The notes: generated from the sequence alone by a model not told the origin. 5,221 nucleotides of DNA from Thioalkalivibrio sp. (GCA_007120155.1 SKOF01000564.1:1-5221), one strand, 5' to 3'. Shown: positions 1 to 5,221, numbered from the stretch's first letter. Made by a program: numbers and translations.

Positions 1-407
1 AGCGTCACGTGGCCCTCCCACTCGGGTTCCAGCGGGGTCACGTTGACGATGATGCCGCAACGGGCGTAGGTGCTCTTGCCCAGACAGATGGTCAGCACCG
101 ACCGGGGGATGCGGAAATACTCCACGGTGCGAGCCAGGGCAAAGGAGTTGGGCGGAATGATGCAGACGTCGGATTTCACATCCACAAAGCTGCGTTCGTC
201 GAACCCCTTGGGGTCGACGATGCTGGAGTTGATGTTGGTGAATATCTTGAATTCGTCGGCACATCGCACGTCATAGCCGTAGCTGGACGTGCCGTAGGAC
301 ACGATGCGCTCCCCGTTGGCATGACGCACCTGCCCCGGCTCGAAGGGCTCGATCATGCCATGCTGCTCCGCCATGCGGCGGATCCACCGATCAGATTTGA
401 TTGACAT
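1..407 (-). CDS. dcd: dCTP deaminase, 5' part only (cut by window edge)
   Basis: The start ATG is at 407-405 on the minus strand, and the gene runs off the left edge after 135 complete codons. Bacterial Dcd is about 190 residues, so roughly the last quarter is missing. The enzyme is cytosolic and deaminates dCTP to dUTP, feeding dTMP synthesis through dUMP. Recognisable parts are the N-terminal MSIKSDRWIRRMAEQHGMI, the segment SYGTSSYGYDVR (37-48) and the nucleotide-binding GKSTYARCGI (110-119). In that last segment S112 and R116 correspond to Ser111 and Arg115 of the E. coli enzyme, and VTPLEPEWEGHVT (123-135) follows. The catalytic Glu (E. coli Glu138) would fall just beyond the edge. No good Shine-Dalgarno motif precedes the ATG. 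Upstream lies mrp on the same strand, separated by 80 bases that hold a heptamer hairpin, so co-transcription with mrp is likely. Family assignment is firm; integrity of the C-terminus cannot be judged. Confidence 0.95.
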   Translation of the reverse strand, partial: MSIKSDRWIRRMAEQHGMIEPFEPGQVRHANGERIVSYGTSSYGYDVRCADEFKIFTNINSSIVDPKGFDERSFVDVKSDVCIIPPNSFALARTVEYFRIPRSVLTICLGKSTYARCGIIVNVTPLEPEWEGHVT

Positions 408-422
408 GGACGCCCGTCCCGA

Positions 423-481
423 GGGCAAGCCACAAGCAGCAAGGGTGACTTACCTTGCCACTTGCCACTTGAGACTTGCCA
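423..481. repeat. Heptamer-iterated imperfect inverted repeat A (mrp/dcd gap)
   Basis: The plus strand shows four abutting 7-base units at 454-481: CTTGCCA at 454, 461 and 475, and the variant CTTGAGA at 468. Facing them at 423-444 are degenerate reverse-complement units with CAAG recurring at 426, 433 and 440, exactly 7 bases apart. The two sides can fold: GCAAGG (439-444) pairs with CCTTGC (453-458) around an 8-base loop. CAAG/CTTG blocks then pair at 433-436 with 461-464 and at 426-429 with 468-471, with 3-base mismatches between blocks. In transcript sense (minus strand) the element begins 6 bases after the mrp stop codon and ends about 15 bases before the dcd start. It has no following U tract, so it does not look like a standard intrinsic terminator. 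Its function is unknown. Confidence 0.75.
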
Positions 482-487
482 CTGTCG

Positions 488-1579
488 TTAAGTGTTCTGA
501 ATCACGATGCTCGGGAACTTGGCGCTGTAGTCGCGGGACTGCACGGCCAGCCGCGCCGCGGCCCGTCGGGCGATCTCCCGGTAGATCTCCGCCACGCGAC
601 CATCCGGGTCGGCAATCACCGTGGGCGTGCCGCCGTCGGCCTGCTCGCGGATGTGGATGTCCAGCGGCAGGGCGCCCAGCATCTCCACACCGAAGTCCTT
701 GGCCATGCGCTCCCCGCCGCCCTCGCCGAAGATGTGCTCCTCGTGGCCGCACTTGGAACAGATATGGATACTCATGTTCTCCACGATGCCCAGCACCGGC
801 ACCTCCACCTTCTCGAACATCTTCAGACCCTTGCGAGCGTCCAGCAGGGCAATGTCCTGGGGGGTGGTAACGATCACCGCGCCGCTCACCGGGATCTTCT
901 GGGCCAGAGTCAGCTGCACGTCGCCGGTGCCCGGGGGCAGGTCCACCACCAGGTAGTCGAGCCCGGACCAGCGGGTCTCGCGCAGCAACTGCTCCAGGGC
1001 CTGGGTGACCATGGGACCGCGCCAGATCATCGGGGTATCCTCCTCAATGAGGAAGCCGATGGACATGGCCTGCAGGCCGTGATTCTCCAGGGGATCCATG
1101 CGCTGCCCGTCCTGGGACTCGGGGCGGCCCTGGATGCCCAGCATGCGGGGCAGGCTGGGGCCGTAGATATCGGCGTCCAGGATGCCTACGCTGGCGCCCT
1201 CGGCAGCCAGCGCCAGGGCCAGGTTCACCGCGGTGGTGGACTTGCCCACGCCGCCCTTGCCGGAGGCCACGGCGATGATGTTCTTGATGCCCTCCATGGG
1301 CTTGAGGTTCTTCTGCACCGCATGGGCGGTGATGCGGGTCTCCACCTTGACCTCGACGCCCGAGACGCCCTGGATGGCGCCCACCTTCGCGCGCACCTGT
1401 TCCGCCAAGGCCTCGTGGGTGCCGGCGGCCGGGTAGCCCAGCTTCACGTCCACCTCGACACGGTCTCCGTCGATGCGGATATCCCCCACCTCGCCACCGC
1501 TGACAAGGTCCTTCTCCACATACGGGTCCTGGATCTCCTTGAGTGCGGTCTCAACCTGCAACCGGGATACCTCTGACAT
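488..1579 (-). CDS. mrp: Mrp/ApbC-type iron-sulfur cluster carrier ATPase
   Basis: The protein has 363 residues, close to E. coli Mrp/ApbC. It is a cytosolic P-loop ATPase of the Mrp/NBP35 family that binds a labile Fe-S cluster as a dimer and hands it to apo-proteins. The N-terminal MIP18/DUF59 domain spans about 1-85 (ALKEIQDPYVEKDLVSGG). The ATPase domain starts near residue 98 with the deviant Walker A motif GKGGVGKST (107-115), including the extra Lys108. It continues with ILDADIYGPSLPRMLG (133-148) and the Walker B-like region LVVDLPPGTGD (210-220). The cluster-binding CxxC is C274/C277 in ICSKCG, followed by HIFGEGGG. I chose the ATG at 1579-1577 over a longer reading of the same frame (to 1798). 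It has an AAGGAG ribosome site 7 bases upstream and gives the normal family N-terminus. The gene is divergent from metG, an arrangement I also recall from E. coli and Pseudomonas. No key residue is missing. Confidence 0.97.
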   Translation of the reverse strand: MSEVSRLQVETALKEIQDPYVEKDLVSGGEVGDIRIDGDRVEVDVKLGYPAAGTHEALAEQVRAKVGAIQGVSGVEVKVETRITAHAVQKNLKPMEGIKNIIAVASGKGGVGKSTTAVNLALALAAEGASVGILDADIYGPSLPRMLGIQGRPESQDGQRMDPLENHGLQAMSIGFLIEEDTPMIWRGPMVTQALEQLLRETRWSGLDYLVVDLPPGTGDVQLTLAQKIPVSGAVIVTTPQDIALLDARKGLKMFEKVEVPVLGIVENMSIHICSKCGHEEHIFGEGGGERMAKDFGVEMLGALPLDIHIREQADGGTPTVIADPDGRVAEIYREIARRAAARLAVQSRDYSAKFPSIVIQNT

Positions 1580-1586
1580 GACTGAA

Positions 1587-1592
1587 CTCCTT
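1587..1592 (-). promoter_or_regulatory. Ribosome binding site of mrp
   Basis: On the minus strand AAGGAG lies 7 bases before the ATG at 1579. It fixes the mrp start and excludes the longer in-frame extension into the divergent gap. It contrasts with metG, mtnB and dcd, none of which has a comparable site. Confidence 0.85.
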
Positions 1593-1662
1593 GGGGTCAG
1601 TATCGAATTCTGATTCAAACGGGTCCCGCACGGACATCGAAAGGCCGGGGACAGGAGACGGG

Positions 1663-1668
1663 ATTCTA
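1663..1668 (-). promoter_or_regulatory. Candidate -10 box for mrp
   Basis: On the minus strand TAGAAT matches the sigma-70 -10 consensus at five of six positions. A start site near 1656 would give a leader of about 77 bases before mrp. The expected -35 position (about 1686-1691, TTTTTG) is a poor match, though it lies in a run of seven T residues upstream. The call rests on one hexamer and its position in a divergent promoter gap, so it is tentative. Confidence 0.35.
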
Positions 1669-1712
1669 CACCATCGCGGGGCCCGCAAAAAAACCACCCC
1701 TTGTAGGGTAGG

Positions 1713-1726
1713 CGCCGGAACCGGCG
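1713..1726. repeat. Perfect GC palindrome CGCCGG-AA-CCGGCG
   Basis: Two 6-base arms flank AA in the middle of the divergent mrp-metG gap. As RNA it would form about five pairs with a four-base loop. It follows TTGTAGGGTAGG (1701-1712), which loosely resembles the left end of dispersed bacterial intergenic repeats I recall with GTAGGGTGGG-like ends. No matching right end is present, so this could be a relic or chance in GC-rich DNA. Confidence 0.3.
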
Positions 1727-1772
1727 GCGGCGAGCACCATGAGCCGCGCCACAGCCGGGACACGCGCCCGGC

Positions 1773-1795
1773 CCGGCCGGTGGCCATCCGGCCGG
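1773..1795. repeat. 8-bp all-GC inverted repeat upstream of metG
   Basis: CCGGCCGG at 1773-1780 is repeated at 1788-1795. Because the octamer is self-complementary, the two copies form both a direct and an inverted repeat around the 7-base spacer TGGCCAT. It lies 46 bases before the metG start. No U tract follows in either direction, so it is not a normal terminator. It could be an operator-like site, a stable hairpin in the 5' leader if transcription starts upstream of it, or GC-rich coincidence. Confidence 0.4.
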
Positions 1796-1809
1796 CAACC
1801 TGCTAACTT
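1781..1809 (+). promoter_or_regulatory. Weak candidate metG promoter
   Basis: TGCTAACTT (1801-1809) fits an extended -10 (TGn followed by TAnnnT), and TGGCCA (1781-1786) is a four-of-six match to the -35 consensus with a 17-base spacer. A start near 1816 would give a leader of about 25 bases. The -35 overlaps the loop between the CCGGCCGG repeats, so a protein binding that palindrome would compete with polymerase. This is inference from short motifs. Confidence 0.25.
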
Positions 1810-1841
1810 AGCTCACTTTTCCCGCCAATTCCGTATACCTC

Positions 1842-3896
1842 ATGAGCCCAAGCCCCGATCACAACGCAGCCGGGCGGCAGATCCTGGTCACCAGCGCCCT
1901 GCCCTACGCCAACGGTCCCATTCACCTGGGCCACCTGGTGGAGTACATCCAGACCGACATCTGGGTGCGTTTCCAGCGCATGCGCGGCCATGAATGCATC
2001 TACGTGTGCGCCGATGACGCCCACGGCACGCCCATCATGCTCAAGGCGCGCGCCGAAGGGATCGAGCCCGAGGCCCTCATCGAGCGCATCGGCCACGAGC
2101 ACCGGGCCGACTTTGCCGATTTCCACGTGGCCTTCGACCAGTACCACAGCACGCACTCGCCGGAGAACCGCCACTTCGCCGAGCTGATCTATACCCGGCT
2201 GCGGGACAAGGGCCACATCGCCCGGCGCACCATCCGCCAGGCCTATGACCCCGAGGCGGGCATGTTCCTGCCCGACCGGTTCATCAAGGGCGAGTGCCCC
2301 AGGTGCGGCGCGCCGGACCAGTACGGAGATTCCTGCGAGGCCTGCGGCGCCACCTATTCCCCCACGGACCTGAAGAATCCCGTCTCCGCCCTGTCGGGCG
2401 CCACGCCGGTGGAGAAGGAATCGGAACACTACTTCTTTCAGCTCGCCGACTTCGCGAAATTTCTGCGCACCTGGACCGCCTCCGGCAGCCTGCAGCCGGA
2501 GATCCGCAACAAGCTCAATGAGTGGTTCCAGGCGGGGCTGTCCGACTGGGACATCTCCCGGGACGCCCCCTACTGGGGCTTCGAGATCCCCGATGCCCCG
2601 GGCAAGTACTTCTACGTTTGGCTGGACGCGCCCATCGGCTACATGGCCAGCTTCAAGCGCTACTGCGAGGGCCACGGCCTGGACTTCGACGCCTGGTGGT
2701 CGCCGGACAGCCGCGCCGAGCTGCATCACTTCATCGGCAAGGACATCGCCTACTTCCACACCCTTTTCTGGCCGGCCATGCTCACGGGCGCGGGCTTTCG
2801 CGCACCCACGGCGGTGCATTGCCACGGCTTTCTCACCGTCAACGGACAGAAGATGTCCAAGTCCCGGGGCACCTTCATCAAGGCGCGCACCTACCTGGAC
2901 CATCTGGATCCGGAGTACCTGCGCTACTACTTCGCCGCCAAGCTCGGCCCCGGCGTGGATGACATCGACCTCAATCTCGAGGACTTCATCGCCCGGGTGA
3001 ACAGCGACCTGGTGGGCAAGGTGGTCAACATCGCCTCGCGCTGCGCGGGCTTCATCCACAAGCACTTCAACGGGCGCCTGGCGGACAGCCTGCCCGATCC
3101 GGACCTCCATGACCGGTTCGCCCGCAGCCGCGAGGAGATCGCGAGGCTCTACGAGGGCCGGGAGTTCGGCCAGGCCATGCGCGAGATCATGGCGCTCGCC
3201 GACGTGGCCAACCAGTACATCGACGAACACAAGCCCTGGGTGCTGGCCAGGCAGGAAGGGGCCGGCGACCGGGTGCAGGCGGTATGCAGCCAGGGGCTCA
3301 ATCTCTTCCGGGTGCTGATGGCCTGTCTCAAGCCTGTGCTGCCGCGCATGGCGGAGAAGGCCGAAGCCTTCCTCAACGTGCCGCCGCTTGCCTGGGATCA
3401 CATCGCGGAACCCCTCACCGGACATCGGATCAACGCCTTCCAGCCGCTGATGACCCGCGTGGATCCCGCGGCGGTGGAGCAGTTGCAGATCGCCTCCCGG
3501 GAGGATCTGGCCACGGCCGGCGGGGACGCCGCGGAATCGACACAGGCACTGGAAGGCGGCCCCATCGCCGATGAGATCGGCATCGAGGATTTCGCCCGGG
3601 TCGATCTGCGCATCGCCCGCATCATTCGCGCCGAGCACGTGGAAGGCGCCGACAAGCTGCTGCGCCTGACCCTGGATCTCGGCGGCGAGACCCGCCGGGT
3701 ATTTGCCGGCATCCGGTCCGCCTACGACCCGGCGGGTCTCGAGGGCAAGCTCACGGTGATGGTCGCCAACCTGGCCCCGCGGAAGATGAAGTTCGGCGTC
3801 TCGGAGGGCATGGTCCTGGCCGCCGGGCCGGGTGGGAAGGAATTGTTCATCCTCAGCCCGGACGATGGCGCCCGCCCGGGCATGAGGGTCAAGTGA
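1842..3896 (+). CDS. metG: Methionyl-tRNA synthetase
   Basis: The protein has 684 residues (E. coli MetG is about 677) and charges tRNA-Met with methionine using ATP; it is a cytosolic class I synthetase. The Rossmann core carries ALPYANGPIHLGH with the HIGH-type motif HLGH (28-31) and KMSKS at 337-341. The zinc knuckle is C152/C155 and C165/C168, with the same spacing as in E. coli. In the anticodon-binding helical domain N396, R400 and W466 match the CAU-reading residues Asn391, Arg395 and Trp461 of E. coli by constant offset. The C-terminal segment (about 578-684, IEDFARVDLRIARI to the end) is the Trbp111/EMAP-II-like tRNA-binding dimer domain, joined by a low-conservation linker (about 540-577). 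An in-frame TAG at 1809 with no start codon between makes ATG 1842 the earliest start. No Shine-Dalgarno motif is visible before it. The gene is divergent from mrp and 64 bases ahead of mtnB. Confidence 0.99.
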   Translation: MSPSPDHNAAGRQILVTSALPYANGPIHLGHLVEYIQTDIWVRFQRMRGHECIYVCADDAHGTPIMLKARAEGIEPEALIERIGHEHRADFADFHVAFDQYHSTHSPENRHFAELIYTRLRDKGHIARRTIRQAYDPEAGMFLPDRFIKGECPRCGAPDQYGDSCEACGATYSPTDLKNPVSALSGATPVEKESEHYFFQLADFAKFLRTWTASGSLQPEIRNKLNEWFQAGLSDWDISRDAPYWGFEIPDAPGKYFYVWLDAPIGYMASFKRYCEGHGLDFDAWWSPDSRAELHHFIGKDIAYFHTLFWPAMLTGAGFRAPTAVHCHGFLTVNGQKMSKSRGTFIKARTYLDHLDPEYLRYYFAAKLGPGVDDIDLNLEDFIARVNSDLVGKVVNIASRCAGFIHKHFNGRLADSLPDPDLHDRFARSREEIARLYEGREFGQAMREIMALADVANQYIDEHKPWVLARQEGAGDRVQAVCSQGLNLFRVLMACLKPVLPRMAEKAEAFLNVPPLAWDHIAEPLTGHRINAFQPLMTRVDPAAVEQLQIASREDLATAGGDAAESTQALEGGPIADEIGIEDFARVDLRIARIIRAEHVEGADKLLRLTLDLGGETRRVFAGIRSAYDPAGLEGKLTVMVANLAPRKMKFGVSEGMVLAAGPGGKELFILSPDDGARPGMRVK

Positions 3897-3898
3897 GT

Positions 3899-3951
3899 TG
3901 GTCAGTTGTCAGTTGTAAAGAACAACGGACCACTGACAATTGACCACGGAC
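3899..3951. repeat. Heptamer-iterated hairpin B (metG/mtnB gap)
   Basis: The left arm carries GTCAGTT twice in tandem (3901-3907, 3908-3914). The right side carries four abutting 7-base units at 3924-3951 sharing the pattern nAnnGAC, for example CACTGAC at 3931 and AATTGAC at 3938. The arms 3899-3916 and 3929-3946 fold into an 18-position stem with 16 Watson-Crick pairs, one G-U (3905/3940) and one mismatch (3914/3931), around a 12-base loop. The stem begins 2 bases after the metG stop. The element ends 9 bases before the mtnB ATG and so fills nearly the whole 64-base gap. There is no U tract, so it is not a classical terminator. It could stabilise the metG 3' end or damp read-through and translation of mtnB. 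Confidence 0.85.
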
Positions 3952-3960
3952 AGCCTTTAA

Positions 3961-4584
3961 ATGCATGAGCTGAACCCCATATTCAGGGCGCGTGCGGCGG
4001 AGCTGGTTTCCGCGGGGCGCTTCTTCTTCGAGCGAGGCTGGGTGCCGGCCACGGCGGGTAATTTTTCCGCCCGCCTGGACGACCACCACATGGCCATCAC
4101 GGTATCGGGCCGCCACAAGGGCGAACTCACCGGGGACGATCTGATGGTGATGGACCTGGAGGGCAACGTCGTCTCCGAGGGCAAGCAGCCGTCGGCGGAG
4201 GCCTTTCTGCACACCATCATGTACCGGCGGTCACCGCGGACCGGTGCCGTGCTGCATACCCATTCGGTGAACGCCACGGTGCTCTCGCGGCTCTCGCCGG
4301 ACGGTCTCGCGCTGGAAGACTATGAGGTGCTCAAGGCCCTGCCGGGCTTCGACACCCATGAGGCGGCCCTCAATGTGCCCGTGTTCGCCAACGATCAGGA
4401 CATCCGCCGGCTGGCCGCCCGGGTGGACGATCTGCTGAACCGCGAGCCCGACACCGCCGGCTATCTCATCGAAGGCCACGGCCTCTACACCTGGGGCACC
4501 GACGTGCAGACCGCACGCCGGCACATGGAGGCCTTCGAGTTCCTGTTCGAATGCGAAGTGCTCACGAGGAGGTTGCGCACATGA
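3961..4584 (+). CDS. mtnB: Methylthioribulose-1-phosphate dehydratase
   Basis: This 207-residue protein belongs to the class II aldolase/adducin family. In the methionine salvage pathway MtnB dehydrates 5-methylthioribulose-1-phosphate to the 2,3-diketo-5-methylthiopentyl-1-phosphate. Supporting segments are AGRFFFERGWVPATAGNFSARL (18-39), ITVSGRHKGELT (46-57), KQPSAEAFLH (75-84) with the likely catalytic-site Glu80, the zinc-site LHTHSVNATVLS (98-109) with H99 and H101, and IEGHGLYTWG (170-179) with the third zinc ligand H173. Related family members (fuculose- and ribulose-phosphate aldolases) share the HxH fold, but the GRGW/PATAGNFSAR-type start, the GHGLYTWG end and the neighbouring mtnD favour MtnB. 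The frame is closed by TAA immediately before ATG 3961, so this start is the earliest possible. No Shine-Dalgarno motif is visible, and the hairpin in the metG-mtnB gap occupies the space. Its last codon overlaps mtnD. Confidence 0.93.
   Translation: MHELNPIFRARAAELVSAGRFFFERGWVPATAGNFSARLDDHHMAITVSGRHKGELTGDDLMVMDLEGNVVSEGKQPSAEAFLHTIMYRRSPRTGAVLHTHSVNATVLSRLSPDGLALEDYEVLKALPGFDTHEAALNVPVFANDQDIRRLAARVDDLLNREPDTAGYLIEGHGLYTWGTDVQTARRHMEAFEFLFECEVLTRRLRT
4566..4583 (+). promoter_or_regulatory. Ribosome site and ATGA coupling of mtnB to mtnD
   Basis: GAGGAGG (4566-4572) lies 8 bases before the mtnD ATG (4581-4583). The mtnB stop TGA (4582-4584) overlaps that ATG as ATGA, the usual sign of translational coupling. 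This decides the mtnD start over an in-frame ATG at 4551 that would add ten residues and lacks such a site. Confidence 0.88.
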
Positions 4585-5129
4585 GCGAGCTCAGCATCTA
4601 CCCGGAGAATGACCCGGGCAGCCCCCGGCGTTTCACCGGGTTCGACGACATCCGCCGTGAACTGGATGCCATCGGCATCCGCTTCGAGCGCTGGGACGCG
4701 GGCAGGCCCCTCGCGCCCGGCGCCTCCCAGGAGGAGATCCTGGACGCCTACCGGGAGGACGTGGACCGGCTGATGCGCGAGAACGGATTCCGGTCCGCGG
4801 ACGTGGTCAGCCTGACCCCGGATCATCCCCAGCGCGAGGCCCTGCGGGCCAAATTCCTGGACGAGCACACCCACAGCGAGGACGAGGTTCGGTTCTTCGT
4901 GGACGGCCAGGGCCTGTTCTACATCCACAAGGGCGGGCAGGTCTATGGCGTGCTGTGCGGGAAGGGCGACCTCATCAACGTGCCCGACAACACCACCCAC
5001 TGGTTCGACATGGGGCCGGAACCGCGCTTCACCGCGATCCGCCTGTTCTCCAACCCGGAAGGCTGGGTGGCCAACTTCACCGGCAGCGACATCGCCAGCC
5101 GCTTTCCGCGCTTCGGCGAGCACGGGTGA
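4581..5129 (+). CDS. mtnD: Acireductone dioxygenase (ARD)
   Basis: This is a 182-residue single-domain cupin. With Fe(II) the enzyme converts acireductone and O2 to the 2-keto acid precursor of methionine plus formate. With Ni(II) the same protein is known to give methylthiopropionate, CO and formate, an off-pathway product. The metal ligands are all present: H96 and H98 in DEHTHSEDEVRFFVDG, E102, and H140 in NTTHWFDMG. The numbering is identical to the Klebsiella ARD ligands His96, His98, Glu102 and His140. The cupin strands FFVDGQGLFYIH (105-116) and DLINVPDNTTHWFDMG (130-145), and the C-terminal RLFSNPEGWVANFTGSDIASRFPRF, are typical of bacterial ARD. It is co-translated with mtnB through an ATGA overlap. 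The intervening enolase-phosphatase (MtnC) is not seen and may follow beyond the right edge. Confidence 0.97.
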   Translation: MSELSIYPENDPGSPRRFTGFDDIRRELDAIGIRFERWDAGRPLAPGASQEEILDAYREDVDRLMRENGFRSADVVSLTPDHPQREALRAKFLDEHTHSEDEVRFFVDGQGLFYIHKGGQVYGVLCGKGDLINVPDNTTHWFDMGPEPRFTAIRLFSNPEGWVANFTGSDIASRFPRFGEHG

Positions 5130-5134
5130 AGCGA

Positions 5135-5221
5135 GGATCAAAGTTCAAGGTTCAAGGTTCAAAGGAACAGCCCGTCCCCTTTGACCCTTGATCCTTGAAC
5201 TTTGAACTTTGAACTTTGAAC
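5135..5221. repeat. Heptamer-iterated hairpin C after mtnD, cut by window edge
   Basis: The left arm is four abutting 7-base units at 5135-5162 ending in TCAA (GGATCAA first, then AGTTCAA, then GGTTCAA twice). The right arm is six units at 5180-5221 beginning with TTTGACC and finishing with three TTTGAAC copies; the last ends at the window edge, so more may follow. Positions 5135-5165 pair with 5178-5208: 31 positions with 27 Watson-Crick pairs, one G-U (5135/5208) and mismatches at 5137/5206, 5151/5192 and 5158/5185. The loop is 12 bases (5166-5177). The element starts 5 bases after the mtnD stop. No open reading frame or U-rich terminator tail is visible. Confidence 0.88.

Noticed and set aside
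476..1576. A 366-codon open frame on the plus strand across mrp
   Set aside because: It is antisense to the complete mrp gene, its His/Gln/Leu-rich translation has no motif, and no ribosome site marks it. The mirrored codon bias of mrp explains it.
1674..1691. Possible intrinsic terminator: GC palindrome beside a seven-base A/T run
   Set aside because: GCGGGGCCCGC has no room for a loop with a full stem. On the minus strand the T run precedes the palindrome and on the plus strand the run is A, so neither direction gives stem then U tract.
1580..1798. A 73-residue N-terminal extension of mrp in frame
   Set aside because: The extension is Arg/Pro/Gly-rich and covers the promoter gap. The ATG at 1579 has an AAGGAG site and gives the standard family start.
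1803..3638. A 611-codon open frame on the minus strand across metG
   Set aside because: It is exactly antisense to the certain metG gene, and its translation is rich in low-complexity G/A/V/L/H stretches with no recognisable domain. Long antisense frames are expected in high-GC genes with strong third-position bias.
3899..3960. Element B as a rho-independent terminator for metG
   Set aside because: The stem is long, but it is followed by ACGGACAGCC rather than a U tract, and its internal 7-base repetition is not a terminator trait. Partial termination cannot be excluded.
4551..4580. A ten-residue longer mtnD from the ATG at 4551
   Set aside because: The ATG at 4581 has GAGGAGG at ideal spacing and couples with the mtnB stop. 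From that start the metal ligands fall at the same residue numbers as in Klebsiella ARD.
423..5221. CRISPR arrays
   Set aside because: The repeats are 7-base units in direct contact, with no 25-40 base repeats, no unique spacers and no cas genes.

Overview
The window is high-GC DNA, with C or G in most third codon positions. It is densely packed with housekeeping and methionine-related genes of a gammaproteobacterium. I infer the lineage from the protein sequences and from the order dcd-mrp-metG, which I recall from pseudomonads and other gammaproteobacteria. A purple-sulfur or Ectothiorhodospira-like member is possible, but the sequence alone does not fix the genus.

Layout: the minus strand carries a dcd fragment (dCTP deaminase, cut by the left edge) and the complete mrp/apbC (Fe-S cluster carrier ATPase), probably as one unit transcribed mrp then dcd. 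A 262-bp divergent gap (1580-1841) separates mrp from the plus-strand genes and must hold both promoters. It also contains GC-rich palindromes. The plus strand carries metG (methionyl-tRNA synthetase), then mtnB (methylthioribulose-1-phosphate dehydratase), whose stop overlaps the start of mtnD (acireductone dioxygenase). MtnB and MtnD are two steps of the methionine salvage pathway, which recycles methylthioadenosine to methionine. MetG is the enzyme that consumes methionine for translation, so the plus-strand group has a coherent theme. The step between MtnB and MtnD (enolase-phosphatase, MtnC) is not in the window and may lie further right.

The most unusual content is between the genes. 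Each of the three non-overlapping same-strand gene ends (mrp/dcd, metG/mtnB, after mtnD) carries an element made of iterated 7-base units, with the inverted complement following across a short loop of 8-12 bases. The three elements use different heptamers (CTTGCCA type, GTCAGTT type, GGTTCAA type). They share the 7-base period, arms of up to four to six units, the fold-back layout and a TTG/CAA core. In transcript sense each starts within about 2-6 bases after a stop codon. The divergent promoter gap and the overlapping mtnB/mtnD junction have none. No open reading frame or standard terminator explains these elements.
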